From contig CAYFWB010000001.1 of the NCBI GenBank assembly GCA_964346765.1, forward strand, positions 231,412-295,411: 64,000 nucleotides of DNA, written 5' to 3'. Numbering within the stretch: position 1 is the first letter of the stretch; each line of letters begins with the position of its first letter. Position numbers and translations under genes: made by a program. Shown here piece after piece: positions 18,823 to 27,547 of the stretch. The stretch is from JBGSPQ01 sp964346765 (GTDB taxonomy: Bacteria > Patescibacteriota > Gracilibacteria > UBA1369). Below the pieces are notes generated by a model. That model worked only from the letters and a program-made list of their open reading frames with translations, was not told the DNA's origin and made no database searches.

Positions 18823-20241
18823 TTAAGAGTGTGTGTCTATTATCAATGTGCAAATTGTTTTTTCGTTATTGGATGCGTTTGTAACTATCACGACCTTATC
18901 GTTCTTTTTGACAAGTTTGTTTTTTAGCAGAATTTTTTTAACGGTTTTTTCCCGTTCCGCCGATTTAATCGAGGTGATAATGACTTTTTGTACGCCCCAT
19001 ACAAGTTGCAATTGCCTTGCCACTTTATCGTCTTCTGTAAATGCGATTATCGGGATGTAAATTCTGTGTTTGGAAACATGTTTTGCTGTGAATCCGGAAT
19101 ATGTGATTGTAACGATCAATTTAGCTTCTATTTCTTCCGCCAGTCTTGCGGCGCTGGCGCATGTGGCGTATGAAACCGGTCGTTTGTCATGAAATAACCT
19201 GTTGGGAAGAAAGTGTTGATTATTGGAGAGGTCTTTTTCGGTTAAAGTGGCGATTTTTGACATCATACTCACCGCTTTAACCGGATATTTGCCTACGGCG
19301 CTTTCGCTTGAAAGCATTATGGCGTCGGTATGGTCAAAAATCGCATTAGCCACGTCGCTCACTTCTGCCCGTGTCGGTTTAGCGTTTTGAATCATGGATT
19401 GCAACATTTCTGTCGCCGTTATAACCGGTTTCCCATGATTATTAGCCAGGTGTATCATCTGTTTTTGAATCAGCGGCACTTTTTCGGGACTTATTTCCAC
19501 GCCCATGTCTCCGCGCGCCACCATCACTCCATCGGCTTCTTTTATAATTTCTTCAAGATTATCCACGGCTTCATGTCTTTCAACTTTTGCAATGATTTTG
19601 GCGCGCCCGTGCTTACGTCTAATCAGATCACGCAGTTCTTCAATATTTTTCGCGTTCTTGACAAAAGAAAGCGCAACATAATCAACGTTATGTTCAATTC
19701 CGAAAATCAGGTCTTTTTTATCCTTGGCCGTTATCGGGTGAGCTTTGATCGAAGCTGTGGGCACGTTGATACCTTTGCTGGTTTTTACCAATCCGCCGGT
19801 AATAACCTTGCAATGAATCTCTTTATTTACAATTTTTATTACTTCAAGTTCGATCAGACCGTCGTTTATTAAAATGCGGTCTTTTTTATTTATATCCGAC
19901 GCTAGTTTTTTGTACTGGACAGGAATATTTGATTCGTCTCCGATAATATTTCTGGGAGTAAGAATAATTGATTTTCCTTTTTTGATCATTACTCCTTCTT
20001 GCGGCATTTTGCCCACTCTGATTTTTGGGCCTTGAAGATCCTGCAAAATAGCCACCCTTAACCCCATTTCTTTTTCCAGTTCGCGGATATTTTTTATAAC
20101 GTCATGAAAAGTGTTATTTCCCCGATGCGAAAAATTGAGCCTGGCGACATTCATGCCGGTTTTAATCATTTTTTTGAGCATCGTTTTTTCCAAAGAAGCG
20201 GGGCCGATTGTACAAACTATTTTTGTCTGTTTTTTATACAT
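18823..20241 (-). CDS. pyk: pyruvate kinase
   Basis: Final ATP-producing step of glycolysis, phosphoenolpyruvate to pyruvate. The 472 residues contain TIGPASLEKTMLKKMI, RLNFSHR, KVERHEAVDNLEEII, the metal-binding VARGDMGVEI and VITATEMLQSMI with the following SDVANAIFD. The C-terminal allosteric domain is present. It is 15 bp downstream of the coiled-coil gene, so it probably uses the promoter at about 20623. Confidence 0.97.
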   Translation of the reverse strand: MYKKQTKIVCTIGPASLEKTMLKKMIKTGMNVARLNFSHRGNNTFHDVIKNIRELEKEMGLRVAILQDLQGPKIRVGKMPQEGVMIKKGKSIILTPRNIIGDESNIPVQYKKLASDINKKDRILINDGLIELEVIKIVNKEIHCKVITGGLVKTSKGINVPTASIKAHPITAKDKKDLIFGIEHNVDYVALSFVKNAKNIEELRDLIRRKHGRAKIIAKVERHEAVDNLEEIIKEADGVMVARGDMGVEISPEKVPLIQKQMIHLANNHGKPVITATEMLQSMIQNAKPTRAEVSDVANAIFDHTDAIMLSSESAVGKYPVKAVSMMSKIATLTEKDLSNNQHFLPNRLFHDKRPVSYATCASAARLAEEIEAKLIVTITYSGFTAKHVSKHRIYIPIIAFTEDDKVARQLQLVWGVQKVIITSIKSAEREKTVKKILLKNKLVKKNDKVVIVTNASNNEKTICTLIIDTHS

Positions 20242-20255
20242 TTTGATTAGTTGTT

Positions 20256-20597
20256 TTATTCAAGATGTTGAATCATGTTTTCCAGTTCTTTGATTTTTTT
20301 TTCTTCGCGTCTTGAGTTAATTTCTTCAAGTTTTTTTTGGGTTTCGCTTGAACTTTTTTTGATTTCGTTTTTGAGTTTTTTCAGGCCTTCATCGAGTTCG
20401 CGCTTTTGTTCAATAAAGATTTTTTTTCTTGTTTCTTTGTCGTTTTTTGGAACATTTGCAATTTTTTTTGCGGTTTTTCGCGCTATTTCATCGCAGTGGT
20501 TGTTAAAAGCGTTTTGAAGTTTCGAAAGATAATCTTTTTGGGAGGAAATAATTCTTTTATATTCATGTTCTAGTGTGATTTGTTTCTGTTTTGCCAT
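20256..20597 (-). CDS. hypothetical coiled-coil protein, 113 aa
   Basis: A short, very charged protein rich in Lys and Glu (starts MAKQKQITLEHEYKRIISSQ), predicted as one or two long helices without membrane segments. No family recognised. It is first gene after the promoter near 20623 and lies 15 bp before pyk. Confidence 0.65.
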   Translation of the reverse strand: MAKQKQITLEHEYKRIISSQKDYLSKLQNAFNNHCDEIARKTAKKIANVPKNDKETRKKIFIEQKRELDEGLKKLKNEIKKSSSETQKKLEEINSRREEKKIKELENMIQHLE

Positions 20598-20622
20598 AAA
20601 TTTATATTAAAGACTATAGTTT

Positions 20623-20628
20623 ATTATA
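20623..20628 (-). promoter_or_regulatory. extended -10 promoter for the 20597 gene and pyk
   Basis: On the minus strand TGGTATAAT gives a TGn extended -10 with TATAAT (20623-20628). No good -35 is seen. Two small inverted repeats (TTGTG..CACAA and GTTC..GAAC) lie just upstream, between this and the glmS stop at 20700. Confidence 0.55.
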
Positions 20629-20699
20629 CCAGAAATTGTTCTTTTATTAAAGGAACTGCTTTGTGTTAAGCACAATATTATTGTAATTGATTTATTGTT

Positions 20700-22472
20700 T
20701 TATTTTACTGTGACACTTTTAGCCAGGTTGCGGGGCATGTCGGGGTTGTTTTGTCTCAGTATGGCCAGATGATATGCCAGGAGTTGAACGGGAATAATGT
20801 TGACGATAGGGGACGCGTTTCCGGCTTCGGGAACTTTGATCCAATAATCGAAAACGTTTTCATTCTGTGGGGAAACACCTATTATGTATCCGCCGCGCGC
20901 TTTGATTTCCTGGGCGTTATTCAAAATGTCGTTACCGGTTTCGTCGTTTGCGACAAGCGCGATGCAGGGAGTCCCTTCGCTTATTAATGCAATTGGTCCA
21001 TGTTTTAATTCCCCGCCCGCGAAACCTTCGGCGTGGATATAGGAAACTTCTTGCAGTTTTATGGCCGATTCCAGAGCCATCGGGTAATTAACGGCTTTTC
21101 CGATCACGTACATGCTTTCAAAGTCTTTGATTTTTTCTGCCAGTGTATGAATATGTTCTTCATATCTCGGATTAAGCATGTCGTTGATTTTCCCGGCTGT
21201 TTCTATCAATAACCTTTTTCCCTCTTGCAGATCTCCTTTAAGGGCGTATGCAAGCGTCGTTAAAATCGCTATTTGCGAAGTGGTGGCTTTGGTGGACGCG
21301 ACGGCTTTTTCCGGCCCCGCTTTAATGTGAATGGTGTAATCGGACAATCTATCCATTGTGGATCCTTCAACATTAACAATTGACAGAATTTTTGCACCTT
21401 TCTTTTTCGCGACTTCAATTGCCTCTAATGTGTCTGCGGTTTCTCCACTTTGTGAAACGGCTATTACAAGGCTTCTTTCTTTTAAAAATCCTTCGTAGCT
21501 CGGGAATTCGGATCCAACAACCACATTTATATGTCTCTGCGCCACTTTTGAAAAAATGTAAGATGCGGCGTGACAAACTTTTCCGGCTGTACCGCATCCT
21601 ATTAAAAAAGTTCCATATGCTCCTTTTATCTCATTGGCTATATGAAGAATTTGTGCATCATTTTGATTGATGGCTCTGTAAATTGTATCTTTTTGTTCCA
21701 TAATCTCTTTGATCATGAAATGTTTAAAGTCTCCTTTTTCCGCGTTCTTGGCTTCCCAGTTTATTTCAACTATTCTTTTTTCAAGCTCTGCGCCATTTTC
21801 AAGATTGTAAAAATGTGGTTTTTCGTTGATTACAATCATTTCATTGTCGTCTATATACATGACTTTGTTGGTGTGTTCCAAAAATGCCGGAATGTCTGAA
21901 GCCACGAAATGCTCTTTATCTCCTACACCTATAATTAAGGGTGACCCGCGGCGGGCGGCCACTATTCTGTGGTCATCCGCGCTGATGGCTAATATTGCGT
22001 ATCGTCCTTTTAATTCTTTGATGGCGTTTTTCACGGCCGAAGGAAAGTCTTCACTTGTTTTTGCGTGATCCGCAATCAGGTGAACTATTGTTTCGGTGTC
22101 CGTTTCCGATAGAAATTTATAACCTTTTGCCTGTAATTTTTTTTTTAGTTCTTGAAAATTTTCGATAATGCCGTTATGGACTATTGCATATTTGCTGTTG
22201 TTATCGGTGTGGGGATGAGCATTTGCTTCGGTTACGCCGCCATGTGTCGCCCACCTGGAATGGCCGATAGCCAGTTTGCTTTCGGGGAAGTCGGCCGCGG
22301 ACGTATTAAATTCGCCAATTTTACCGACTTTTTTTACAGTCTCTATGTGTGAATTTAGCGCGTAAGCGATGCCCCATGAATCATATCCTCTGTATTCAAG
22401 TTTTTTTAAACCGTTAACCACCAGTTTAGGGGCGTTTTTCTTGGGTCCTGAATATGCAAATATTCCACACAT
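20700..22472 (-). CDS. glmS: glutamine-fructose-6-phosphate aminotransferase
   Basis: Makes glucosamine-6-phosphate, the entry to peptidoglycan amino sugars. The 590 residues begin MCGIFAYSG with Cys2 as the glutaminase nucleophile, followed by LEYRGYDSWG, GHSRWATHG and VHNGIIEN. The two SIS isomerase domains follow (CGTAGKVCHAA, SQSGETADTLEA), and the C-terminus ends NLAKSVTVK as usual for the family. No glmS ribozyme-like leader is apparent in the 24 bp between it and the upstream gene. Confidence 0.97.
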   Translation of the reverse strand: MCGIFAYSGPKKNAPKLVVNGLKKLEYRGYDSWGIAYALNSHIETVKKVGKIGEFNTSAADFPESKLAIGHSRWATHGGVTEANAHPHTDNNSKYAIVHNGIIENFQELKKKLQAKGYKFLSETDTETIVHLIADHAKTSEDFPSAVKNAIKELKGRYAILAISADDHRIVAARRGSPLIIGVGDKEHFVASDIPAFLEHTNKVMYIDDNEMIVINEKPHFYNLENGAELEKRIVEINWEAKNAEKGDFKHFMIKEIMEQKDTIYRAINQNDAQILHIANEIKGAYGTFLIGCGTAGKVCHAASYIFSKVAQRHINVVVGSEFPSYEGFLKERSLVIAVSQSGETADTLEAIEVAKKKGAKILSIVNVEGSTMDRLSDYTIHIKAGPEKAVASTKATTSQIAILTTLAYALKGDLQEGKRLLIETAGKINDMLNPRYEEHIHTLAEKIKDFESMYVIGKAVNYPMALESAIKLQEVSYIHAEGFAGGELKHGPIALISEGTPCIALVANDETGNDILNNAQEIKARGGYIIGVSPQNENVFDYWIKVPEAGNASPIVNIIPVQLLAYHLAILRQNNPDMPRNLAKSVTVK

Positions 22473-22496
22473 GATTGATTGTTTGTACTGTTAATA

Positions 22497-23822
22497 CTAT
22501 TGAAGCGCCATGATACCGGCCGCGTTGGGGTTATGGAAAATGTGTGTTTCGATAAGCTTATTTACCGATTCTTGTTTTTTTAAACCGATATTCCACATAA
22601 CTCCTTTTTCGATTTTTGTTATTTCTTCCCGCGAAAAGTGTGTTTTTATTTTTGAATAAACGCTTTTGCCGGCGTAGTTATCCAGATCTTTTACCACATA
22701 ATTGAATTGTTTCTGCTTCTGGAAAGCTTTTTCCATAAGTCCTTGTTTTTTGTCGAATAGGTAATACTTATTATTGATAATGATGGTGGGTATTTCTTTA
22801 TTTAGGTTTGCCAATTCGCCGCTTCTTAAAAGTTTTTCGGCAACTTTTTTCTTGTCGGCGTTTTTTTTGCAATGAATACTGTAATATATCCGTCTTTGAA
22901 GTTTCAGGTTCTTAAATCCTTTTTGTTTCATGGTATTTTCTATGGTTCTTTCTTCGTTGTCGGTAATGATCAGTTTAACTTGGATTTCTATGTCAGGTTT
23001 TTTCTTTTGTTCTTCAACAATATCTTTCACGATTATTTTTTTGGTTTGCGTTGCTTTTTTGGGGATAACAAGTTTGAATACTCCTTTTAGGTATTCCGCC
23101 ACAGAATTGAAAATAAGTTGTCCTTCGATTTCGGTTCTTTCAGGATGAGGCATCAGTGACATTACATTTCCCCGTCTGTTACATACCCCCGCCAGATTAT
23201 AGACCGCTCCGTTGGGATTTACGGGAAATTCGTCAATAATTTTACCATTAGAGTCGCAATACCTGAATACGGTTTGATCATTTTCGATAAGTGATTTTAG
23301 TACTTCCGGGTTTTTAATGGTGAATCTGCCCTCGGCGTGAGCAATCGGAATTTTTATGATTTGATCTTTTTCATAGTTATTGAATGCGCTTCTGCCTCTT
23401 TTGGCATCGCTCCGCATATAAATCCAATCATTATAAAAACCGTTTCCAAGAATTTTCCCTTTATAAACCCTTTCATTCCAGTTTAATCCCATCTCCGGCT
23501 GATCTACGGTCAGACCCGGAATCAAGCCTGCTTCAACCAAAATTTGAGCACCGTTACAAATGCCAAAAACGATTTTTCCGTTATCGGCTTCTTTTTTTAT
23601 GGATTCCATAATCGGATCTTTGGAAGCGATTATACCGGATCTGCCGCGGTCTTCATATGAAAAGCCGCCCGGGATGATGAAAGCGTCGTAATTTTTCAGT
23701 TTGCGTTTGTTGTCGTTCCATCTAAAAATTTCTGGTTTCATGCCGGATCTTTCACAGGCTCGTAAAGATTCTAGTTCACAGTTTGTGCCTGGAAATAATA
23801 TGACTGCTACAGTAGGTCTCAT
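22497..23822 (-). CDS. purQ: FGAM synthase glutaminase subunit PurQ fused to a PurS-like domain
   Basis: Residues 1-250 are PurQ: LFPGTNCELES, a nucleophile motif GICNGAQILVEAG, and the His-Glu pair in MPHPERTEI. It delivers ammonia for conversion of FGAR to FGAM in purine synthesis. The remaining 190 residues are unusual: about 275-345 (IEIQVKLIITDNEERTIEN and following) resemble PurS or the PurS-like N-terminus of large PurL, and the end (VYSKIKTHFSREEITKIEKG, then HNPNAAGI) resembles the linker that joins PurS to PurL in fused proteins. The synthetase domain itself is absent here. Normal PurQ is about 225 residues. No other purine gene is adjacent. Confidence 0.85.
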   Translation of the reverse strand: MRPTVAVILFPGTNCELESLRACERSGMKPEIFRWNDNKRKLKNYDAFIIPGGFSYEDRGRSGIIASKDPIMESIKKEADNGKIVFGICNGAQILVEAGLIPGLTVDQPEMGLNWNERVYKGKILGNGFYNDWIYMRSDAKRGRSAFNNYEKDQIIKIPIAHAEGRFTIKNPEVLKSLIENDQTVFRYCDSNGKIIDEFPVNPNGAVYNLAGVCNRRGNVMSLMPHPERTEIEGQLIFNSVAEYLKGVFKLVIPKKATQTKKIIVKDIVEEQKKKPDIEIQVKLIITDNEERTIENTMKQKGFKNLKLQRRIYYSIHCKKNADKKKVAEKLLRSGELANLNKEIPTIIINNKYYLFDKKQGLMEKAFQKQKQFNYVVKDLDNYAGKSVYSKIKTHFSREEITKIEKGVMWNIGLKKQESVNKLIETHIFHNPNAAGIMALQ

Positions 23823-23837
23823 TTTAATGGAAGTGTT

Positions 23838-24872
23838 TTAAAAAATTGTTAATATCAGATCCTTGATTTGTTTAGGAATTCTGGTCAGATTTTTAACTTT
23901 ATTTCGCTCTACTAATACCATATCTTCAATCCTAACACCAAAGGAATTTTCAAGGTAAATACCCGGTTCCACGGTAACAACGGCGTTAAGAGGAATTGGT
24001 TTACTATAATTAGTTGACAGGTATGGAGCTTCATGTGCTTCAAGCCCGATGCCGTGTCCAAGGCTGTGTCCGAATTCGGCATCGAATCCGGCTTCCTTGA
24101 TTATATTTCTGGCATAGGCGTCGGCGTTTGATCCTGGTGAACCGGCTTTAAGATTGTTGATTGCGTTTAATTGTGCTTGAAGTACGGTTTGGTAAATTAA
24201 TTTTTGCTTTGGCGTGGGCGGTGCTGTAAAGACGGTTCTGGTCATGTCGGAACAGTAGCCTTGGTATTTGAAACCGATGTCTATTAAAATCATGTCACCT
24301 TTTTTAAGTTTACGGTTTGACGTCTGATGATGAGGGCTGCCAGTGTTGTTACCGAACGCTACGATTGGCGAAAACGCCGCCGCTTCTGCTCCCAGTTTCA
24401 TGGCCTCTGATTCTATAATCAGCGCGATTTGACGTTCGGTGATGCCGTTTTTGATTTTTTTAAAGACTTTTTGGAGGGCTTTTTCGGTAATTTTTTGTGC
24501 ATGAGTGATTTTGCGTATTTCATCCGGCAGTTTCTTAATTCTGAGTTTTTCCACATAATTATTGCCTTCTTTGAATTTAATGTTTTTCAGCTTTGTTTTT
24601 AATAATTTAAGCCTGGCTACGCTTAGATGATTTTCTTCAAAAAGAAATGTATCTATTTTATGTTTTGTTATGATTTTTTGAATGTCTTTATACGGATCGG
24701 CGCTGATGATTGCTGTGATTTCGCGTGGGATCGAATTAATCACTTTTTTGTAGCGGAAATCGGTTAATAAATATTTTTTGCGTTTAGTTAAAATCATTAC
24801 GGCGCTGGATCCGTAAAATTCGCTTAAGTATCTAATATTGATGAGATTTGTAATAAAGTGAGCCTGTGCCAT
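23838..24872 (-). CDS. M24 family Xaa-Pro aminopeptidase
   Basis: Metallopeptidase removing N-terminal residues before proline or cleaving Xaa-Pro dipeptides. The 344 residues comprise a creatinase-like N-domain (1-120) and a pita-bread domain. Metal ligands are seen in DIGFKYQGYCSDMTRT (two Asp), GHSLGHGIGLEAHE (His), VTVEPGIYLE (Glu) and GVRIEDMVLVE (Glu). The gene overlaps the ruvA stop region by one base, indicating a tight operon. Confidence 0.92.
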   Translation of the reverse strand: MAQAHFITNLINIRYLSEFYGSSAVMILTKRKKYLLTDFRYKKVINSIPREITAIISADPYKDIQKIITKHKIDTFLFEENHLSVARLKLLKTKLKNIKFKEGNNYVEKLRIKKLPDEIRKITHAQKITEKALQKVFKKIKNGITERQIALIIESEAMKLGAEAAAFSPIVAFGNNTGSPHHQTSNRKLKKGDMILIDIGFKYQGYCSDMTRTVFTAPPTPKQKLIYQTVLQAQLNAINNLKAGSPGSNADAYARNIIKEAGFDAEFGHSLGHGIGLEAHEAPYLSTNYSKPIPLNAVVTVEPGIYLENSFGVRIEDMVLVERNKVKNLTRIPKQIKDLILTIF

Positions 24873-25441
24873 TAATTGTTTTGAAGAAAGTAGGTCACAA
24901 TCTGTTCTGGTTTTTTAATTTCGGCCGGCATTTTGTTAAGAACCCTGTTGATTTCGTAGCGCTGGTATCCCAGCCCAAGAATGGCTGTGACGGCGTCTTC
25001 GTCTAATTGTGTCTGGCTGGATATCTGTCCTTCTCCCAGTGGCAGCGCGTCTATTTTATTTTTTAATTCAACGATGATTCTGTCGGCTGTTTTTTTGCCG
25101 ACGCCCGGAATTTTGCTAAGTATGGCAGTGTCTTCACCAACAATTGCGGATTTAACGGTTTCTATGTTTTGTGACATGATATCAATGGCCATTTTGGCAC
25201 CCACGCCGTTAATTGCGATCAGCGTTTTAAAAAACTCTTGTTGCTCCAGATTTTCAAAACCGTAGAGGCTGATGTCGTCTTCTCTTACTTTGGTGAATAT
25301 ATAAAGTCCGGTTTCTTCTTTTTCCTGAAGATTATCTGCTACTATTAAAGGAATATTAACAAGATAGCCGACATTGCCGGTGTCCAAGATTACCGCTTTT
25401 TGAAGTTTTTTCAGAATTGTTCCCCTTAAATATGCGATCAT
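24872..25441 (-). CDS. ruvA: Holliday junction DNA helicase subunit RuvA
   Basis: Binds Holliday junctions and loads RuvB. The 189 residues start MIAYLRGTILKKL, an OB-fold domain, followed by two helix-hairpin-helix motifs (INGVGAKMAIDIM and IPGVGKKTADRII) and a C-terminal UBA-like domain (DAVTAILGLGYQRYEINRVL) that contacts RuvB. Complete. It lies 2 bp after the HD gene. Confidence 0.95.
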   Translation of the reverse strand: MIAYLRGTILKKLQKAVILDTGNVGYLVNIPLIVADNLQEKEETGLYIFTKVREDDISLYGFENLEQQEFFKTLIAINGVGAKMAIDIMSQNIETVKSAIVGEDTAILSKIPGVGKKTADRIIVELKNKIDALPLGEGQISSQTQLDEDAVTAILGLGYQRYEINRVLNKMPAEIKKPEQIVTYFLQNN

Positions 25442-25443
25442 AT

Positions 25444-26034
25444 TTATTTGATTTTTTTAAGGTTTTTGTACCAGTCGGTGAATTTTATTTTGCGCATCGT
25501 TGTTATCAGATTTTTGGCCGTTTTAGTGTTTAAAAGACTTTCGGCATTGTCGATCCAATTTTTGGTAGCGTTGTATCCTGTGTCCAGATACTCTTTTGCT
25601 TGGAAAGCGGTTTCCAGAAGATCGGCGTCTTTAATAATTTTTCCTTCTTTTGAGGATAGATTTTCGTATTCCAGAAAATGCTTGAGAAATTTTTTTTGAG
25701 TGTCTTTCGGCAAACGGGCGTTTTGTTCTTTCCACGCAACCAGTTCTGCTTTTTTGGGATTAATGTATCTTTGAGCCACTTTATGTAGATCGGAAATTCT
25801 TGCTTCGGCGTTGTCATGTATTAGGGCGTGAAAAGCTACTTTTTCCGGGTTATCGTGTTTTTCTTCTTTGGCGATGAAATAAGCGATGATAGCCGTTCTG
25901 AAAGCATGTTCGGCAATCGAGTCGGGTTGTCTAACTCCGGCCAGTTTAAAGCCGCTGTGTTTAAACTTTTTTAGAGCTCCAAGTTCAAAAATGTAATTGC
26001 AGAGATCTTTATTAGTCATGTTTGTATCTTGCAC
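25444..26034 (-). CDS. HD domain hydrolase (YfbR/HDDC2-like)
   Basis: A 196-residue HD-domain metal-dependent phosphohydrolase. Motifs: SIAEHAFRTAIIAYFIA (first His), HALIHDNAEARISDLHKV (HD pair), and KDADLLETAFQAKEYL (last Asp). The arrangement matches HD_3 proteins such as 5'-deoxynucleotidase YfbR and HDDC2, which remove phosphate from deoxynucleoside monophosphates; the exact substrate is not shown. It sits between tgt and ruvA with gaps of 12 and 2 bp. Confidence 0.85.
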   Translation of the reverse strand: MQDTNMTNKDLCNYIFELGALKKFKHSGFKLAGVRQPDSIAEHAFRTAIIAYFIAKEEKHDNPEKVAFHALIHDNAEARISDLHKVAQRYINPKKAELVAWKEQNARLPKDTQKKFLKHFLEYENLSSKEGKIIKDADLLETAFQAKEYLDTGYNATKNWIDNAESLLNTKTAKNLITTMRKIKFTDWYKNLKKIK

Positions 26035-26046
26035 AAAAAGCCTGAT

Positions 26047-27171
26047 TTAAGCAACGCCAGAAATTTTTATTTTCTCACGGTTAACAGTATCAATTAAAAA
26101 AGCTATGTTGTGCCAGCTTAATAAATGTATCCCCAGGATTTCACCTTCCATTATCAAATGTCGCAGGTACGCGCGCGTGTAGTTTTTGCAGACATAACAG
26201 TCACAATTTTTGTCTATGGGGTCTTTTGAATATTTGTTTGATTCGTTTTTGATGTGTATTTGTCCCCGGGTGGTAAAGGCGTTCCCGTGACGACCGAGCC
26301 TTGTGGGCAAAACACAATCGAACATGTCGATACCTCTTTTAATTGCTTCTTTAATATCTTCAGGGGTTCCAATACCCATAATATAGCGGGGTTTGTTTTC
26401 GGGCAGGTAGGGGAGTATTCCGTCAACGATTTTCCAGGTTGTTTCGCGCGGTTCACCCACGGCCAGCCCGCCTATCGCGATGCCGGGGAGATCAAGCGAT
26501 ACCATGAATTTCGTGGACTCTTCTCTTAAATCTTCGTGCATTCCGCCCTGTATAATAGGAAAAAGGGCTTGTTTAATCTTTTGCTTAGTGTTCAGTTTTA
26601 GATGTTCTTTTTTACACATGGTCGCCCAGTTGTGTGTTTTTTCCATGGATTCTTTTACATACTTTTTGGACGCGTTGGCGGGAGGGCATTCGTCGAAAGC
26701 CATGATAATATCGGCGCCCAGATCATGTTCGATTTCCATAACTTTCTCCGGAGTGAAAAAATGCTTACCGCCGTCCAGAATGGATCTGAAGTGGACTCCG
26801 TCATTCGTTATTTTTACAAGATTTTTTTGTGTTTTCCCTTTTTTGGATGAAACGCGATGTTTGTAAGTGGATCCGAGAGAAAAAACTTGGAATCCCCCTG
26901 AATCTGTTAAAATAGGGCCGTTCCAATTCATGAATTTGTGTAAACCCCCCATTTTTTTTATTAGTTTGTGTCCTGGTCTTAAGTAAAGATGGTAGGTGTT
27001 GGCTAAAATTATATCAGCGCCTATCTGTTTTAATTCTTCCGGCTTCATTGTTTTAACGCTGGCTTTGGTGCCGACCGGCATGAAGCAGGGGGTATTAATT
27101 GTTCCGTGCGGTGTTGTGAATTCTCCGGTTCTTTGAATCCCTTTCTTTGATGTGATTTTAAAGTCGAACAA
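26047..27171 (-). CDS. tgt: tRNA-guanine transglycosylase
   Basis: Exchanges guanine 34 for preQ1 in GUN-anticodon tRNAs. The 374 residues contain TPCFMPVGTKASVKTM, the nucleophile region LTDSGGFQVFSLG, the catalytic Asp context MFDCVLPTRLGRHGNAFT, and the zinc site CDCYVCKNYTRAYLRHL with the later LLSWHN His. Complete. No queuosine biosynthesis gene is nearby, so the base or its precursor may be scavenged. Confidence 0.96.
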   Translation of the reverse strand: MFDFKITSKKGIQRTGEFTTPHGTINTPCFMPVGTKASVKTMKPEELKQIGADIILANTYHLYLRPGHKLIKKMGGLHKFMNWNGPILTDSGGFQVFSLGSTYKHRVSSKKGKTQKNLVKITNDGVHFRSILDGGKHFFTPEKVMEIEHDLGADIIMAFDECPPANASKKYVKESMEKTHNWATMCKKEHLKLNTKQKIKQALFPIIQGGMHEDLREESTKFMVSLDLPGIAIGGLAVGEPRETTWKIVDGILPYLPENKPRYIMGIGTPEDIKEAIKRGIDMFDCVLPTRLGRHGNAFTTRGQIHIKNESNKYSKDPIDKNCDCYVCKNYTRAYLRHLIMEGEILGIHLLSWHNIAFLIDTVNREKIKISGVA

Positions 27172-27251
27172 AATTCGGGTTCAATAAATAAACAATACGA
27201 ATTTACCAGATCTTTTGTTTAAGCGCTATTGTCTAAATTTTCGACCTTGAA

Positions 27252-27482
27252 TCAATCATCTTCTTTGCTTTTCGCGGATTTTATTACGGCTTCATATAAA
27301 GTGAAAGGCGTGTATTCTTCCAAAATGGTGTGAATTTGTCCCAGAATATATGTTTTGATGTTCCATTCTTTATCGTCTATTCGCGCGGTTATTTCTTCTC
27401 CATCTTCCCTTACGGTTATTTTTCCGTCCTCTATTGTTATGTCACAATTGTGTGCGGTGTATTTGACTGTTTCAGATGACAT
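27252..27482 (-). CDS. hypothetical protein, 76 aa
   Basis: Small acidic protein beginning MSSETVKYTAHNCDITIEDG; the first half looks like beta strands and the second half like two helices (EWNIKTYILGQIHTILEEY). No family recognised. It lies between aroC and tgt, with 80 bp before tgt and 65 bp after aroC; I see no promoter of quality in either gap. Confidence 0.6.
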   Translation of the reverse strand: MSSETVKYTAHNCDITIEDGKITVREDGEEITARIDDKEWNIKTYILGQIHTILEEYTPFTLYEAVIKSAKSKEDD

Positions 27483-27547
27483 GTTGTTGTATGTAAAAGG
27501 TCAGGGTGCATAATTTAGACATAAACATCATTGATTGCAAGTTTTAT

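Noticed and set aside
22473..22496. glmS ribozyme or riboswitch upstream of glmS
   Set aside because: Only 24 bp separate it from the upstream gene, too short for the known ribozyme.
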